Positions 38,050-45,790 of a stretch of DNA of 45,971 bases are shown piece after piece. Below the pieces are notes generated by a model, which saw only the letters and a list, made by a program, of their open reading frames with translations, was not told where the DNA came from and did not search any database. Both the position numbers and the translations under genes were made by a program. Origin of the DNA: Prevotella sp. (GTDB lineage: Bacteria > Bacteroidota > Bacteroidia > Bacteroidales > Bacteroidaceae); NCBI GenBank assembly GCA_017459445.1, contig JAFUDJ010000013.1, positions 1 to 45,971 of the forward strand, in the 5' to 3' direction. Each line of letters opens with the position of its first letter. The first letter of the stretch is position 1.

Positions 38050-38979
38050 TTACCACCACGAATGGTAGTGATTCTGGACAACAACCCGACGCTTGGCGTA
38101 GGCCACGGCCACGTCGCGGCAGGCACTGAGGCGTGCCTTCTCAATGGCGGTGGCAGCCTTCAGCTTGGCATTCTCGTAGGCCACGGCGTCGCGATACTGC
38201 TGGTCAGTGACATTCTTCACGCGAGCCTCAATCTTGCGCATCAGAGCCTGAGCCTGACCATAGCACTTGGCATCGGAATTAATCTGGCCAAGCAGGCGCA
38301 TGGCCTCGTCGGCAGCAGCACCGGGATTGGGGTCAGCCGACCAAATGGCCTGGGCCTCGGTAAGCAGCTGCTGGGCGTCGTGGTTCATGTGCGATGCATA
38401 TACCTTCTGCATCATGGCCATAGCCTCGCGGTAGCTGGAGCACTCCTCAGGGATAGCCGTCAGCTCAAACAGCGCCTCTTCCCACTGCTGCGAGTTCATC
38501 AATGCCTGGGCCTTGCGGATGATGGCCGGGCCTTGCTGCTCGTAGTAGTTGATGATGCGGTCGCGAGCCTCAGCCACGATGGCTTTCAGCTTCGGCGTCG
38601 TCTTGATGTTCTTCAGAGCCGACGTCATGGCCTGACCTTCGGTATTACCTATGCCGATAACCTCCATCGAGGTAGAGCCGAAGCAGTTGTTGGAGATGTT
38701 GTCGCCAATGGCAAAGGTTATCTCCAGATGCTGAATCAGCTTGGTACCCGACACCTCGCGCTGCAAGGCGGCGACGCGGCAGGCCAGCACGAAGCGCCCG
38801 CCATAGCCGCTCACCATGCCGTTCGACGAGATGACGTTGCGCAGGCGGTTCTCGGCGATGGTCACATTGTTCTCCGTCAGCCCGTCAATCGATGAGTCGA
38901 TATAGGGCGACAGCATGATTTGAGCCTGTGACGGCACGAAAGCCAGCGCGGCAATGATGGTTGCAAAAAACTTTTTCAT
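38050..38979 (-). CDS. Exported two-domain protein of unknown function (309 aa)
   Basis: I chose the ATG at 38979 (MKKFFATIIAALAFVPSQAQ, signal peptide); an in-frame GTG 33 bp upstream falls in the repeat tract. Residues about 30-140 form a beta-rich domain (RFVLACRVAALQREVSGTKL, EITFAIGDN, MEVIGIGNTEGQAMTSALKNI) that recalls CsgG/LPP20-like folds. Residues about 150-290 are helical with TPR-like features (RKAQALMNSQQWEEALFEL, GQAQALMRKIEARV). The protein ends QNHYHSWW. Function unknown. A role as a periplasmic scaffold would fit a helical repeat domain but is not shown. Confidence 0.75.
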   Translation of the reverse strand: MKKFFATIIAALAFVPSQAQIMLSPYIDSSIDGLTENNVTIAENRLRNVISSNGMVSGYGGRFVLACRVAALQREVSGTKLIQHLEITFAIGDNISNNCFGSTSMEVIGIGNTEGQAMTSALKNIKTTPKLKAIVAEARDRIINYYEQQGPAIIRKAQALMNSQQWEEALFELTAIPEECSSYREAMAMMQKVYASHMNHDAQQLLTEAQAIWSADPNPGAAADEAMRLLGQINSDAKCYGQAQALMRKIEARVKNVTDQQYRDAVAYENAKLKAATAIEKARLSACRDVAVAYAKRRVVVQNHYHSWW

Positions 38980-39074
38980 AGCTTCTTTACCTTTTGTTTT
39001 TTCACTATTCACTTTTCACTATTCACTATTCATTAGCGAAGCGCAGTATCACTATTCATTAGCGAAGCGCAATA
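38980..39074 (-). repeat. Intercistronic tract with a duplicated 26-bp hairpin unit
   Basis: Two 26-bp units, read on plus as TTAGCGAAGCGCARTATCACT plus ATTCA, start at 39033 and 39059, each with the small hairpin GCGAAGCGC. The second unit's TATCACT overlaps the stop codon of the DUF6175-like gene (39075-39077). The rest is AATAGTGAAAAGTGAATAG-like purine-rich repeat on the transcribed strand. Confidence 0.7.
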
Positions 39075-40028
39075 TCACTCCACGCCAACGAGGAAGTTGA
39101 CACGTCCCAGCGTGTTGCCCTGTCCCTTGGCAACCTTACGGCCGGTCTCAGCCTTGAAAGCCTTGCGGACACCCTTGGCCCACGTCTCGGGGTCAGTGGG
39201 TTCGCCCTCTTCGTCGAAGAAGGGGATGCGCACGTTCTTGAACTCACACATCTTCTTGGTCTGACGGCCCTTCTTGCCCGACTTGTTCACCGAGTGCTTG
39301 CGAATCCACTGGTGCAGGAAGTCGTTGTAGGTATCCTCGTCGTCGCCAATCTCGTCGCGCAGGAAGTCGATGCCCGAACCGTCGGCAGCACGGAAGATGA
39401 CCACAATCTGACGACCGTTGTTCTTCAGGTCGAGGAAGTAGTCAATCATCTGCTGGCAGAACTCGTCGGCCTTACCGGCAATGACCTTGCGCAGCGCCAG
39501 GTCCAACGGGTCCATCGTACCCTCGATGGTACCTTCGCAGGAAGCCACCTGGTCGTTGGTGTAGGCGTCGACGGCCTTCAGGCGGAACGAGATGTTCTTG
39601 CGGGGACCGAAGGCATGGATGCCATAGTCCAAGTCAACACGGATGTCAGGACGGGCCTGTTGCATCAGTTCGTCCATGGCACCCTTCTCGGTAGCGTCGC
39701 CGTCAGCGGCATTGGCCAGCTCCTCAGCACGCTCGCGCTTCATATCCTTCAGCAGGCTCTGTAAATCCTCCTTCAGGAAGCCGCGCTCGGTGAGCACTTT
39801 CTGAACGGCCTGAATGGCAGTTCCCATCTCACGGCTCTGTACAAAGGCGTCGTTGTACTTGGGAATGTACTCCGTCTCGCCGTCGTTGTTGAAAGTATCC
39901 ATGAAGCCGTGGTCGTTCATCCAGGCGTCATCAGGAAATACGATGATGGTAGGCATGTCGGCCTGCTGTGCCAGAGCTGACAGGCTCATGGCACACAGCA
40001 TCAGTGCGGTAGCAAAAATCTTCTTCAT
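39075..40028 (-). CDS. DUF6175-like exported protein
   Basis: The 317 residues include a signal peptide (MKKIFATALMLCAMSLSALA). The sequence PTIIVFPDDAWMNDHGFM, the ERGFLKEDLQSLLKDM segment, RPDIRVDLDYGIHAFGPRKNISFRL and LKAVDAYTNDQVASCEGTIEG match my memory of the Bacteroidetes DUF6175 family, whose function is not known. The alternation of strands and helices suggests a periplasmic domain resembling the N-terminal half of TolB or CsgG-type proteins (inference). It is central in the cluster, 15 bp after paralogue B. The C-terminal part is Lys-rich (KSGKKGRQTKKM). Confidence 0.75.
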   Translation of the reverse strand: MKKIFATALMLCAMSLSALAQQADMPTIIVFPDDAWMNDHGFMDTFNNDGETEYIPKYNDAFVQSREMGTAIQAVQKVLTERGFLKEDLQSLLKDMKRERAEELANAADGDATEKGAMDELMQQARPDIRVDLDYGIHAFGPRKNISFRLKAVDAYTNDQVASCEGTIEGTMDPLDLALRKVIAGKADEFCQQMIDYFLDLKNNGRQIVVIFRAADGSGIDFLRDEIGDDEDTYNDFLHQWIRKHSVNKSGKKGRQTKKMCEFKNVRIPFFDEEGEPTDPETWAKGVRKAFKAETGRKVAKGQGNTLGRVNFLVGVE

Positions 40029-40043
40029 CTTGTCTTCAATGTT

Positions 40044-40553
40044 TTAACGTGAGAAAATACCTCTTACACCCTGGGCAATGCCGTCTTTCTCCATGCGCTT
40101 ACGCAGGGCGTTGACATTGACCTGTACCAGCAAGCCTACCATGTAGCGCTTGCTGCTGAGCTTCACCACGTCGCCAGCCTGCTGGGCGCCCTTGCTGGTG
40201 AGCTGGATAAACTGCTTATACTCGCCGCTGGCGAAGAAAGCATCGAAATACTCCTTGTGGCTCTCGTAGCCTTCGGGAACGATGGGGGGCACATTGCCCT
40301 GCGTGCCAGAGTCACTGGCAGCCAGTCCCTTGAACAGCAGGCCGTGAATGGCATTGCGCATGCCAATCTCGTTGGTGATGGACTCCTTCTTCTTGCCGTA
40401 GCTCCACACCTTGAACACCTTGAAGCCGGCAGTAGCGGCCACATTCTCCTTGGCCAGCGACAACTCGTAGTCATAGCCCGGGTCGTCGTTCTTGGCCATT
40501 GCCGACGTACACAGCATCGTCAGGGCAAACAGTACCAAATAAATCTTTTTCAT
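40044..40553 (-). CDS. Small exported protein, LPP20-like, paralogue B
   Basis: This 169-residue protein has a signal peptide (MKKIYLVLFALTMLCTSAMA). FKVFKVWSYGKKKESITNEI followed by an Ala/Gly helix (NAIHGLLFKGLAA) repeats the layout of paralogue A at 37082-37552. PPIVPEGYESHKEYFDAFF, EYKQFI and LRKRMEKDGI align with the corresponding segments there. The two genes flank the DUF6175-like, 309-residue and 151-residue genes, so a duplication is likely. Function unknown. Confidence 0.78.
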   Translation of the reverse strand: MKKIYLVLFALTMLCTSAMAKNDDPGYDYELSLAKENVAATAGFKVFKVWSYGKKKESITNEIGMRNAIHGLLFKGLAASDSGTQGNVPPIVPEGYESHKEYFDAFFASGEYKQFIQLTSKGAQQAGDVVKLSSKRYMVGLLVQVNVNALRKRMEKDGIAQGVRGIFSR

Positions 40554-40601
40554 ATCGTTTATTCTACCTTTTTACTCTTTTACTTTTTACCTTTTTACTT
40601 T

Positions 40602-41966
40602 TTATTTAGACAGGCGAATCATGCAGCCTTCACCCATCTTGCCGGGCTTGCCCTGGAACTCGGTGTAACCCTTGTTGTTGGCACCCTCGGCATCCTTGTC
40701 GGACTTATCCTCTGATGCACCCTCGATGACTTCACCGGCGCCGGCGCGGTTGTCCCATACGCCGCCCTTGGCAACCTTGATGGTACCAATCTTGTTCCAC
40801 TCAGTGATGTTGGGGTCCTTCTTGGAACGGACAGCCTCGAAGACGTCAAACTTGTCGCCAGCCTTCACACCTTCCTTCAGGCCGATGTAGGCAGCGAGCT
40901 TGCCGTCGATGACGTGGAGCGACGACATGGGACGGAACTCCTCATGGTCACGCTGCAGGGCAGCAAAGGCAGCATCGGTACCACGGACGGTTCCTCGTGC
41001 AATCAGCTTCTCCAAGGAGGTAGAGGCCTTCAGCGAGATAGCGGCAGGAGCATACTTCGATGACTTGCCGACGTATGCCAGCTTGAAGGAAGCATCGTCC
41101 ATGAATCCCTGCGGATTCTCCCAGTAGTTAGTATAGAACTTGTTGTACAGGTCCTCGTTCCAGTCGAGTTTGAACAGATAGGCATTGGCACGTACGAAGT
41201 AACCCTTGATTTTCGATGCAATGAGGTCGAGACCCTTAGAGGCAGCCAACTGGGCGATACCGGGCAAATGACTGATAGCTATCTTGGCAACGGCAGTAGC
41301 CACGGCGGCATACTCCTGTGCGCTGGCATAGCCATAGCGGTTGACGCAGACATAGGTATTGGCGAGCAGCTTATTCTCGGCACCGTATGCCATGCTGGTT
41401 TTGTTTTCGGTAGCCACGGCATTGTCGTAAGCCTCCTGACTCAGCCCCTTCAAGCCCAACTCGTAGATGGTCTTCAGGTCCTTATCCCACTCGGTGCTAC
41501 CCTCGGGAGAACCGGGCACGTTGTGCCACTTGGCGACCAGCTTCTGCGCTACCTTGTTCTGCTCAAACCACTTGGACAGGCGGGCTGCATACTCATATTC
41601 GCTGAGGGTGTTGGCATTCTTCAGACCCTGCGACACCATGGCGTCGGCAATGGCCTTATCAACAGCCGTCTGCGAACCGAACTGCTTGATTTCCTCGGCC
41701 GTGGCAGTAGGCAGCTCCTCGAACTTGATGTGGCGCTCGCTGAGCGAGAAGTCGTTATAGCGCTCGTAGTTGCGGGCAAAGTTGATGGAGTCGAAGGTCT
41801 CGTTCATCACCTTGAAAGCCTCGGCATACTCTTCGTTACTGGCTACCTCGTCAAGCTTCATCACATAGATGGAGTTGCGGATGTAGTACTTGTCGGGGTC
41901 TTCCTGGGCGAAGACATTGGATACACACACAGCTGCGAGAGCTGACACCAAAAGATACTTTTTCAT
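40602..41966 (-). CDS. Exported protein of unknown function (454 aa)
   Basis: This 454-residue protein has a signal peptide (MKKYLLVSALAAVCVSNVFA). The first 200 residues are helical and charged. A mildly hydrophobic Ala-rich stretch (AAVATAVAKIAISHLPGIAQLAASKGLDLIASKI, about 222-255) could be membrane-associated or an amphipathic helix. The C-terminal part (about 345-454) looks like a beta domain (GKLAAYIGLKEGVKAGDKFD, GTIKVAKGGVWDNRAG) similar to those in outer-membrane-associated assembly proteins. I do not recognise a family. It is the second and largest gene of the cluster, 30 bp after the coiled-coil lipoprotein gene. Confidence 0.75.
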   Translation of the reverse strand: MKKYLLVSALAAVCVSNVFAQEDPDKYYIRNSIYVMKLDEVASNEEYAEAFKVMNETFDSINFARNYERYNDFSLSERHIKFEELPTATAEEIKQFGSQTAVDKAIADAMVSQGLKNANTLSEYEYAARLSKWFEQNKVAQKLVAKWHNVPGSPEGSTEWDKDLKTIYELGLKGLSQEAYDNAVATENKTSMAYGAENKLLANTYVCVNRYGYASAQEYAAVATAVAKIAISHLPGIAQLAASKGLDLIASKIKGYFVRANAYLFKLDWNEDLYNKFYTNYWENPQGFMDDASFKLAYVGKSSKYAPAAISLKASTSLEKLIARGTVRGTDAAFAALQRDHEEFRPMSSLHVIDGKLAAYIGLKEGVKAGDKFDVFEAVRSKKDPNITEWNKIGTIKVAKGGVWDNRAGAGEVIEGASEDKSDKDAEGANNKGYTEFQGKPGKMGEGCMIRLSK

Positions 41967-41996
41967 AATTGTGATTGTTAGGTTTTAATATGTTTT

Positions 41997-42836
41997 TTAT
42001 TTTTGGATAATCAGATACGGCGAAGCGGCCCAGAAAGCCTGCTGGTCGGTGATGGTCAGCGTCGAGGTGCCATCCTCGTTCTTCTCCAGCGTATAGGAGC
42101 TCTCGGGTTTGGGAGTCAGCAGCTTGGGCTTCTTGGAGTCGATTTTCAAGGTTGTCACATAGCGCTTATCCTTCTTGATGAACTTGCTCTGGTCGATGTT
42201 GCTCATATTGGCAGTCTTCTTACCCAGGAAACCGGCTCTTTCCACCAAGCCCAGTTCCTTCAGCTCCTTCTTGTCGGCAATGATGTAGAACACCTGGTTC
42301 AGCTGCTTGTCCTGCTCGTAGTTCTGGTCAGCCAGATACTCACGCTCCTGGGTCACGACGTTCAGGTCGTAGCGCAGCTCGCTGATACGGGCATCCTTCT
42401 TCTCGACAGCCTCTTCCAGCTTGGCAATCTGCTTGGTCTTGGTTTCCAGTTCCTGCTTCAGGAAGTCTACCATCTTGTTCAGGTTGGCAATGGTGGCCTT
42501 GTTCGACTTGTTGTTGGCAGTCAGATTGTTGATTTCTGCCTGCTTGCGGCCTAACAGGTCTTTGAAGGCGCGCAGACGCTCCAGCACCTGCTGCTTCGAA
42601 GCATTCTCGTCGGCTTTGAACAGGAGATTCTCCTGCACCTGGATAGAGTCAAGGCAGGCAGAGAGCGCGTTGATGACACCCTCCATCTCCTGCACCTCTT
42701 CCTGAGCCAGGGCCTCGTTTACCAATGTTGAGTCACTCGTGATGTCGGCCAGTGCGTCCGACGAACCGCTTTTGCCATTGCAGGCACAAAGCATGAGAGC
42801 TACTGCGAAAGTAGCCAGAAACGATAGTTTTTTCAT
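41997..42836 (-). CDS. Coiled-coil lipoprotein heading the exported cluster
   Basis: This 279-residue lipoprotein has lipobox LCAC (Cys19). Residues about 45-185 form a long coiled coil (EINNLTANNKSNKATIANLN, QELETKTKQIAKLEEAVEKK). A compact C-terminal region (about 190-279, FYIIADKKELKELGLVERAG through ASPYLIIQK) is beta-rich. Similar coiled-coil lipoproteins are common in Bacteroidales, with unassigned function. It is the first gene of the seven-gene run, with a -7 box about 90 bp upstream, and anchors at least one component in a membrane. Confidence 0.8.
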   Translation of the reverse strand: MKKLSFLATFAVALMLCACNGKSGSSDALADITSDSTLVNEALAQEEVQEMEGVINALSACLDSIQVQENLLFKADENASKQQVLERLRAFKDLLGRKQAEINNLTANNKSNKATIANLNKMVDFLKQELETKTKQIAKLEEAVEKKDARISELRYDLNVVTQEREYLADQNYEQDKQLNQVFYIIADKKELKELGLVERAGFLGKKTANMSNIDQSKFIKKDKRYVTTLKIDSKKPKLLTPKPESSYTLEKNEDGTSTLTITDQQAFWAASPYLIIQK

Positions 42837-42925
42837 ATTTTTTAATTATATATAGGATAGTTCACTTCGCTTTATCACACAAGGATTATACAGGTTAGTT
42901 ACTTTTTTGTACATTTATGACGGTG

Positions 42926-42933
42926 CAAATATA
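42926..42933 (-). promoter_or_regulatory. Probable -7 box of the seven-gene cluster
   Basis: TATATTTG on the minus strand lies 89 bases before the lipoprotein start at 42836. A TTG at 42952-42954 is 18 bp upstream, close to the -33 spacing. The leader is AT-rich without a visible structure. Confidence 0.55.
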
Positions 42934-43074
42934 CTGCATTTTTTTTAATTACAAGCCACAAATTACAAAAAAATGCACCAAAACTGTCCCAAAATACCTA
43001 ATACCTATTTCTGATTAATCTGTTTTCGAGTCACTTTTGGGCACGCCATGGGCAAAATGCCCTACTTTTGAGTA

Positions 43075-43105
43075 TTGCAGTATTTGCAAAATCCCCGTAC
43101 CTTTG
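43075..43105 (+). promoter_or_regulatory. Plus-strand promoter of an orphan unit
   Basis: TTG (43075-43077) and TACCTTTG (43098-43105) are 20 bp apart, a full Bacteroidetes promoter. It points right, away from the seven-gene cluster and toward the 3' end of the MBL-rubredoxin gene, with no sizeable gene between. Confidence 0.7.
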
Positions 43106-43111
43106 CCGTCG

Positions 43112-43209
43112 AAAAACATTTGGCCATTAGCTGATAGAAAAATGAAATATCATAAAGTATTTGTTTAGTTTAGTAAAGGGTGCCTGCCGTGACGGCAAGC
43201 ACCCTTTTT
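43112..43209 (+). ncRNA. Candidate small RNA of about 100 nt
   Basis: A promoter (43075-43105) and a terminator (43175-43209) enclose about 100 bases, an independent short transcript. The only frame with an ATG is nine codons long (43142-43168, MKYHKVFV and stop), too short to call a gene. The 5' part is AT-rich and looks unstructured; the 3' end is the terminator hairpin. The layout fits an intergenic regulatory RNA, but an old promoter left after gene loss is also possible. The start is set 7 bases after the -7 box by convention. Confidence 0.5.
43175..43209 (+). terminator. Rho-independent terminator of the orphan unit
   Basis: AAAGGGTGC (43175-43183) pairs with GCACCCTTT (43199-43207); a 2x2 internal loop is followed by a GCC/GGC inner stem (GCCGT and ACGGC facing). 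Five T follow at 43205-43209. On the minus strand it lies 22 bases after the MBL-rubredoxin stop and could weakly terminate that operon too. Confidence 0.8.
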
Positions 43210-43228
43210 CCTGTGTGACTCCAGCGAT

Positions 43229-44170
43229 TTATGCTTTGTTGAACTTTGCCTTGGGTTGCTTGCAACGCGGGCAGCGCCAGTCGTCGGGCAGGTCTTCGAA
43301 TGCCACGCCGTCGTGCTCTGCCGGGTCGTAGACATAGCCGCAGACGGAGCAGACATATTTTCCTGATGCCTCCTGTTTGGTGAAATCGACCTCTGCCAGT
43401 ACGGTCGGAACGGGGTTGTCCAAATCCATCACGCGCTTGGCCTCTAAGTTCTCATAGCCCTGCGGGGTGTGGGTGCCCATATAGACGGTGGGATTGTTGC
43501 GCACGAATTCACGCACACGGTCCAGCGTCTCGCGGGCTGCGGGCAGGTCGTCGTAGACCACCGACAGTTTGTTTTCATACAGCGCCTCATCGACATAGGT
43601 AATGTCGGCCTGGAACATATAGTAGAGCCCGTCGCTCTCAGCAATCACGAGGCTGTTGCCGTTGGTGTGTCCCTTGGCCTTGACGAACCATACGCCGTCG
43701 CAGATTTTCTGCGTCTCAGGGAAGTTGTGATAGGGACCATCGGTGTAGGTCACGGGTACCACGTTCGTCAGACCCTTCAGCTCTTCTGCCTGCGTCTCGT
43801 CGGCTCCTACATAAATCTTCGCATTGGGGAACGAACGGAGTTCACCGCTGTGGTCGCCGTGGCGGTGGGTCAGAAGAATCTTCGTCACCTGTTCGGGCTT
43901 GTAACCCAGGGCGGCCAGCGCATCCATATAGTCACAGATGTTCTTGCCGGTATAGGCCATGGCCTTCTCGTCGACAACCTCCTCGGGGAAGCCTGCGGGC
44001 AGGCCGGTATCTACGAGGATGACCTCCGTACCGGTGTCAATGAGATAGTTCTGCAGACTGCCGCGATAGCGGATGTTGTGGTCAAACTTGTCGGGGCCTT
44101 CCTCGCCACCGAAAGCGAAGGGCTGGGTGTAGTACCCGTCGCGTCTGAATTTTACTGCTTTGATTTCCAT
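43229..44170 (-). CDS. Metallo-beta-lactamase-fold hydrolase fused to rubredoxin
   Basis: This 313-residue cytoplasmic protein has an N-terminal metallo-beta-lactamase domain (about 1-245) with THRHGDHSG (H102, H104, D106, H107), then H168, D189 and H234, the two-metal set of AiiA-type lactonases. A C-terminal rubredoxin (about 270-310) has CSVC (274/277) and CPRC (300/303), giving a one-iron redox site. The motif is HxHxDH rather than the HxExDH of flavodiiron oxygen reductases, so an NO or O2 reductase is unlikely. It ends a run with a flavodoxin and a radical SAM gene, 44 bp after the latter. The substrate, and why a hydrolase carries a redox domain, are unknown. Confidence 0.88.
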   Translation of the reverse strand: MEIKAVKFRRDGYYTQPFAFGGEEGPDKFDHNIRYRGSLQNYLIDTGTEVILVDTGLPAGFPEEVVDEKAMAYTGKNICDYMDALAALGYKPEQVTKILLTHRHGDHSGELRSFPNAKIYVGADETQAEELKGLTNVVPVTYTDGPYHNFPETQKICDGVWFVKAKGHTNGNSLVIAESDGLYYMFQADITYVDEALYENKLSVVYDDLPAARETLDRVREFVRNNPTVYMGTHTPQGYENLEAKRVMDLDNPVPTVLAEVDFTKQEASGKYVCSVCGYVYDPAEHDGVAFEDLPDDWRCPRCKQPKAKFNKA

Positions 44171-44214
44171 TGTTTATGAGTTTTTAAGTTTATGAGTTAT
44201 CAGTTTGTGAGTTT
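44171..44214 (-). repeat. Intercistronic AT-rich repeat
   Basis: On the transcribed strand the spacer is built of AACTCAYAAACTTAAAAACT-like units repeated with small changes. It links the radical SAM and MBL-rubredoxin genes and is different in sequence from the spacers of the starch run. Confidence 0.6.
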
Positions 44215-45327
44215 TTAAGTTTGTGAGTTATTTTCTATCATTTGCGCTACCTCGTTGCGATGCTCGTAGAGGGCACAGCCGCCAGAGTGCTCGCCGCCTA
44301 CGAGATGAACATCACGCAGTTTGCGGAATAAAGGTGAGGTGAGGGCGCCCTTTACACCCAAACTGATGACATTGCTGTCGCTGAACGGGGAGAAGGGGCA
44401 GGGCTCTGCCGAGCCGTCGGGAGCGATATGGAAGAATCCGCGGCCAGCAGCCAGACAGCCACCCATGTGTTGCTCGTCACCAGGGAAGGAGATGATGATG
44501 ACATCCTCGTAGCGCTCCCGCTGATGGACTTGCACCGCCTCCATCCTGGCCAGGTCAGCTTCGCCAAATGCCAGATATTCGGTGCCAGCCTCGGTCGGGA
44601 CGTACTCCACATAGATGATAAGCTTACAGCCGAGGTCGCGCAAGTTGTCGACGAACTCGTCAGAGGTCACAAGGTCGAAGTTCTCTGTCGTCACCGTGAT
44701 GCTCGTGCCAAAGAACAGGTCCTCTTCATGCAGCATTTCAACCGACTGCATGGCGCGTCGGTACATACCCTTACCGCGACGTTCGTCCGTCGAGTGTTCC
44801 ATGCCTTCGATGCTGATAACGGGTATCATGTTCAGGTGCTTCTTCAGAAAGTGGACATACGACGGTCCGATGAGCGTCCCGTTGGTAAAGATGGGGAATA
44901 TCATATCCTTCACCTCGGCCACTGCCTCCAGGATGTCCTTGCGCATCATGGGTTCGCCACCCGCCAGCAAGGCAAAGTTGATGCCCAGCGATGCCGACTC
45001 TTCAAAGATGGCCTTCCACTGGTCAGGCGAAAGGGTTGTCTTTTGTTCTTCTGCACTATCTGCCGCTATGCCGTTGGCACGCGCATAGCAACCCTTGCAA
45101 TGCAGATTGCAGATGGTGGCAATAGAACAGATGAGGAAGGGTGGCACGTCTACCCCCTCCTGTTCCTTTACCTTCTTGCGCCGCTTCTCTGACTTGGCGA
45201 ACAGCTGTTGCATGCGGAATGCAAACTTTGCCTCGCGGGGATTTGACAGCACATTACGGTAAGCCTTGGCCATGATACGGCTGATACTGCCGTTCATGTA
45301 GGCTGCTAAGTCGATAGTAGCCGTCAT
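44215..45327 (-). CDS. Radical SAM protein with SPASM-like C-terminal cysteines
   Basis: This 370-residue enzyme has the radical SAM cluster motif CNLHCKGC (C73, C77, C80), the AGGEPMMRKD motif (SAM binding) and FTNGTLIG. Three further Cys (C291, C310, C351) in the C-terminal third could bind an auxiliary Fe-S cluster as in SPASM proteins. The segment DGSAEPCPFSPFSD is typical of that region. It overlaps the flavodoxin gene by 4 bp, so an electron donor is encoded alongside it. No short substrate-peptide gene was found nearby, so peptide maturation is not supported. The reaction is unknown. Confidence 0.88.
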   Translation of the reverse strand: MTATIDLAAYMNGSISRIMAKAYRNVLSNPREAKFAFRMQQLFAKSEKRRKKVKEQEGVDVPPFLICSIATICNLHCKGCYARANGIAADSAEEQKTTLSPDQWKAIFEESASLGINFALLAGGEPMMRKDILEAVAEVKDMIFPIFTNGTLIGPSYVHFLKKHLNMIPVISIEGMEHSTDERRGKGMYRRAMQSVEMLHEEDLFFGTSITVTTENFDLVTSDEFVDNLRDLGCKLIIYVEYVPTEAGTEYLAFGEADLARMEAVQVHQRERYEDVIIISFPGDEQHMGGCLAAGRGFFHIAPDGSAEPCPFSPFSDSNVISLGVKGALTSPLFRKLRDVHLVGGEHSGGCALYEHRNEVAQMIENNSQT

Positions 45328-45731
45328 AGGGTGGACTCGATAAATGATGCCAATGCCTCGTAATCGGCCTGATTGGGGTGGCCGGCCTGAATGGGACCCA
45401 TAGAACCACGGCAGGTGAACTGACGCTCGTCGACCGTGATGCCCTGTTTCTCGAAGAGTGCCTTGATTTTGGGATAGTTGCTCTCAATGATGGCTGCCGA
45501 CGAGAAGCAGATGACACGCCCAACCTTGTCGGGGGAGAGCGTCTTGATGAACTTCTTCACGCGCCAGTCAACAACGGCGGCGTAGACAGCAGAGCCAAAG
45601 TAGAGCACGTCGACGTACTCATTGATGGGCTGTTCAATAGTCTCGGCGGGCACTCCCACCTTCTCGGATACGATTGCGGCCATCTTGCGGGTGTGGCCAA
45701 ACTTGCTGTAATAGCGAATTGCTTTTGTCAT
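45324..45731 (-). CDS. Flavodoxin-like protein
   Basis: This 135-residue FMN-binding-type protein begins with MTKAIRYYSKFGHTRKMAAI, in which YYSKFGHTRK matches the flavodoxin phosphate-binding loop pattern (S/T-x-x-G-x-T-x). Strands DVLYFGSAVYA and GRVICFSSAA fit the fold. It overlaps the radical SAM gene by 4 bp and likely feeds electrons to it (inference from the operon). The protein is at the short end for flavodoxins. Confidence 0.85.
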   Translation of the reverse strand: MTKAIRYYSKFGHTRKMAAIVSEKVGVPAETIEQPINEYVDVLYFGSAVYAAVVDWRVKKFIKTLSPDKVGRVICFSSAAIIESNYPKIKALFEKQGITVDERQFTCRGSMGPIQAGHPNQADYEALASFIESTL

Positions 45732-45790
45732 GTCTAATTCAGTTTTTGATTATTGCTTTTCAACCTTCAACCTTCAATCTTCAACGCTCC
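45732..45790 (-). repeat. Intercistronic purine-rich repeat
   Basis: On the transcribed strand units of GGTTGAAGATTGAAGG type repeat before the flavodoxin leader. The spacer follows the ZIP transporter stop by only a few bases and shows no promoter box, so cotranscription with the transporter is possible. Confidence 0.5.

Noticed and set aside
44215-45327. Radical SAM gene considered as part of a ribosomal peptide maturation cluster
   Set aside because: No short precursor-peptide gene, peptidase or exporter is visible around it.
43229-45731. MBL-rubredoxin with flavodoxin considered as a split flavodiiron O2/NO reductase
   Set aside because: The metal motif is HxHxDH instead of HxExDH, and the remaining ligands match lactonase-type enzymes.
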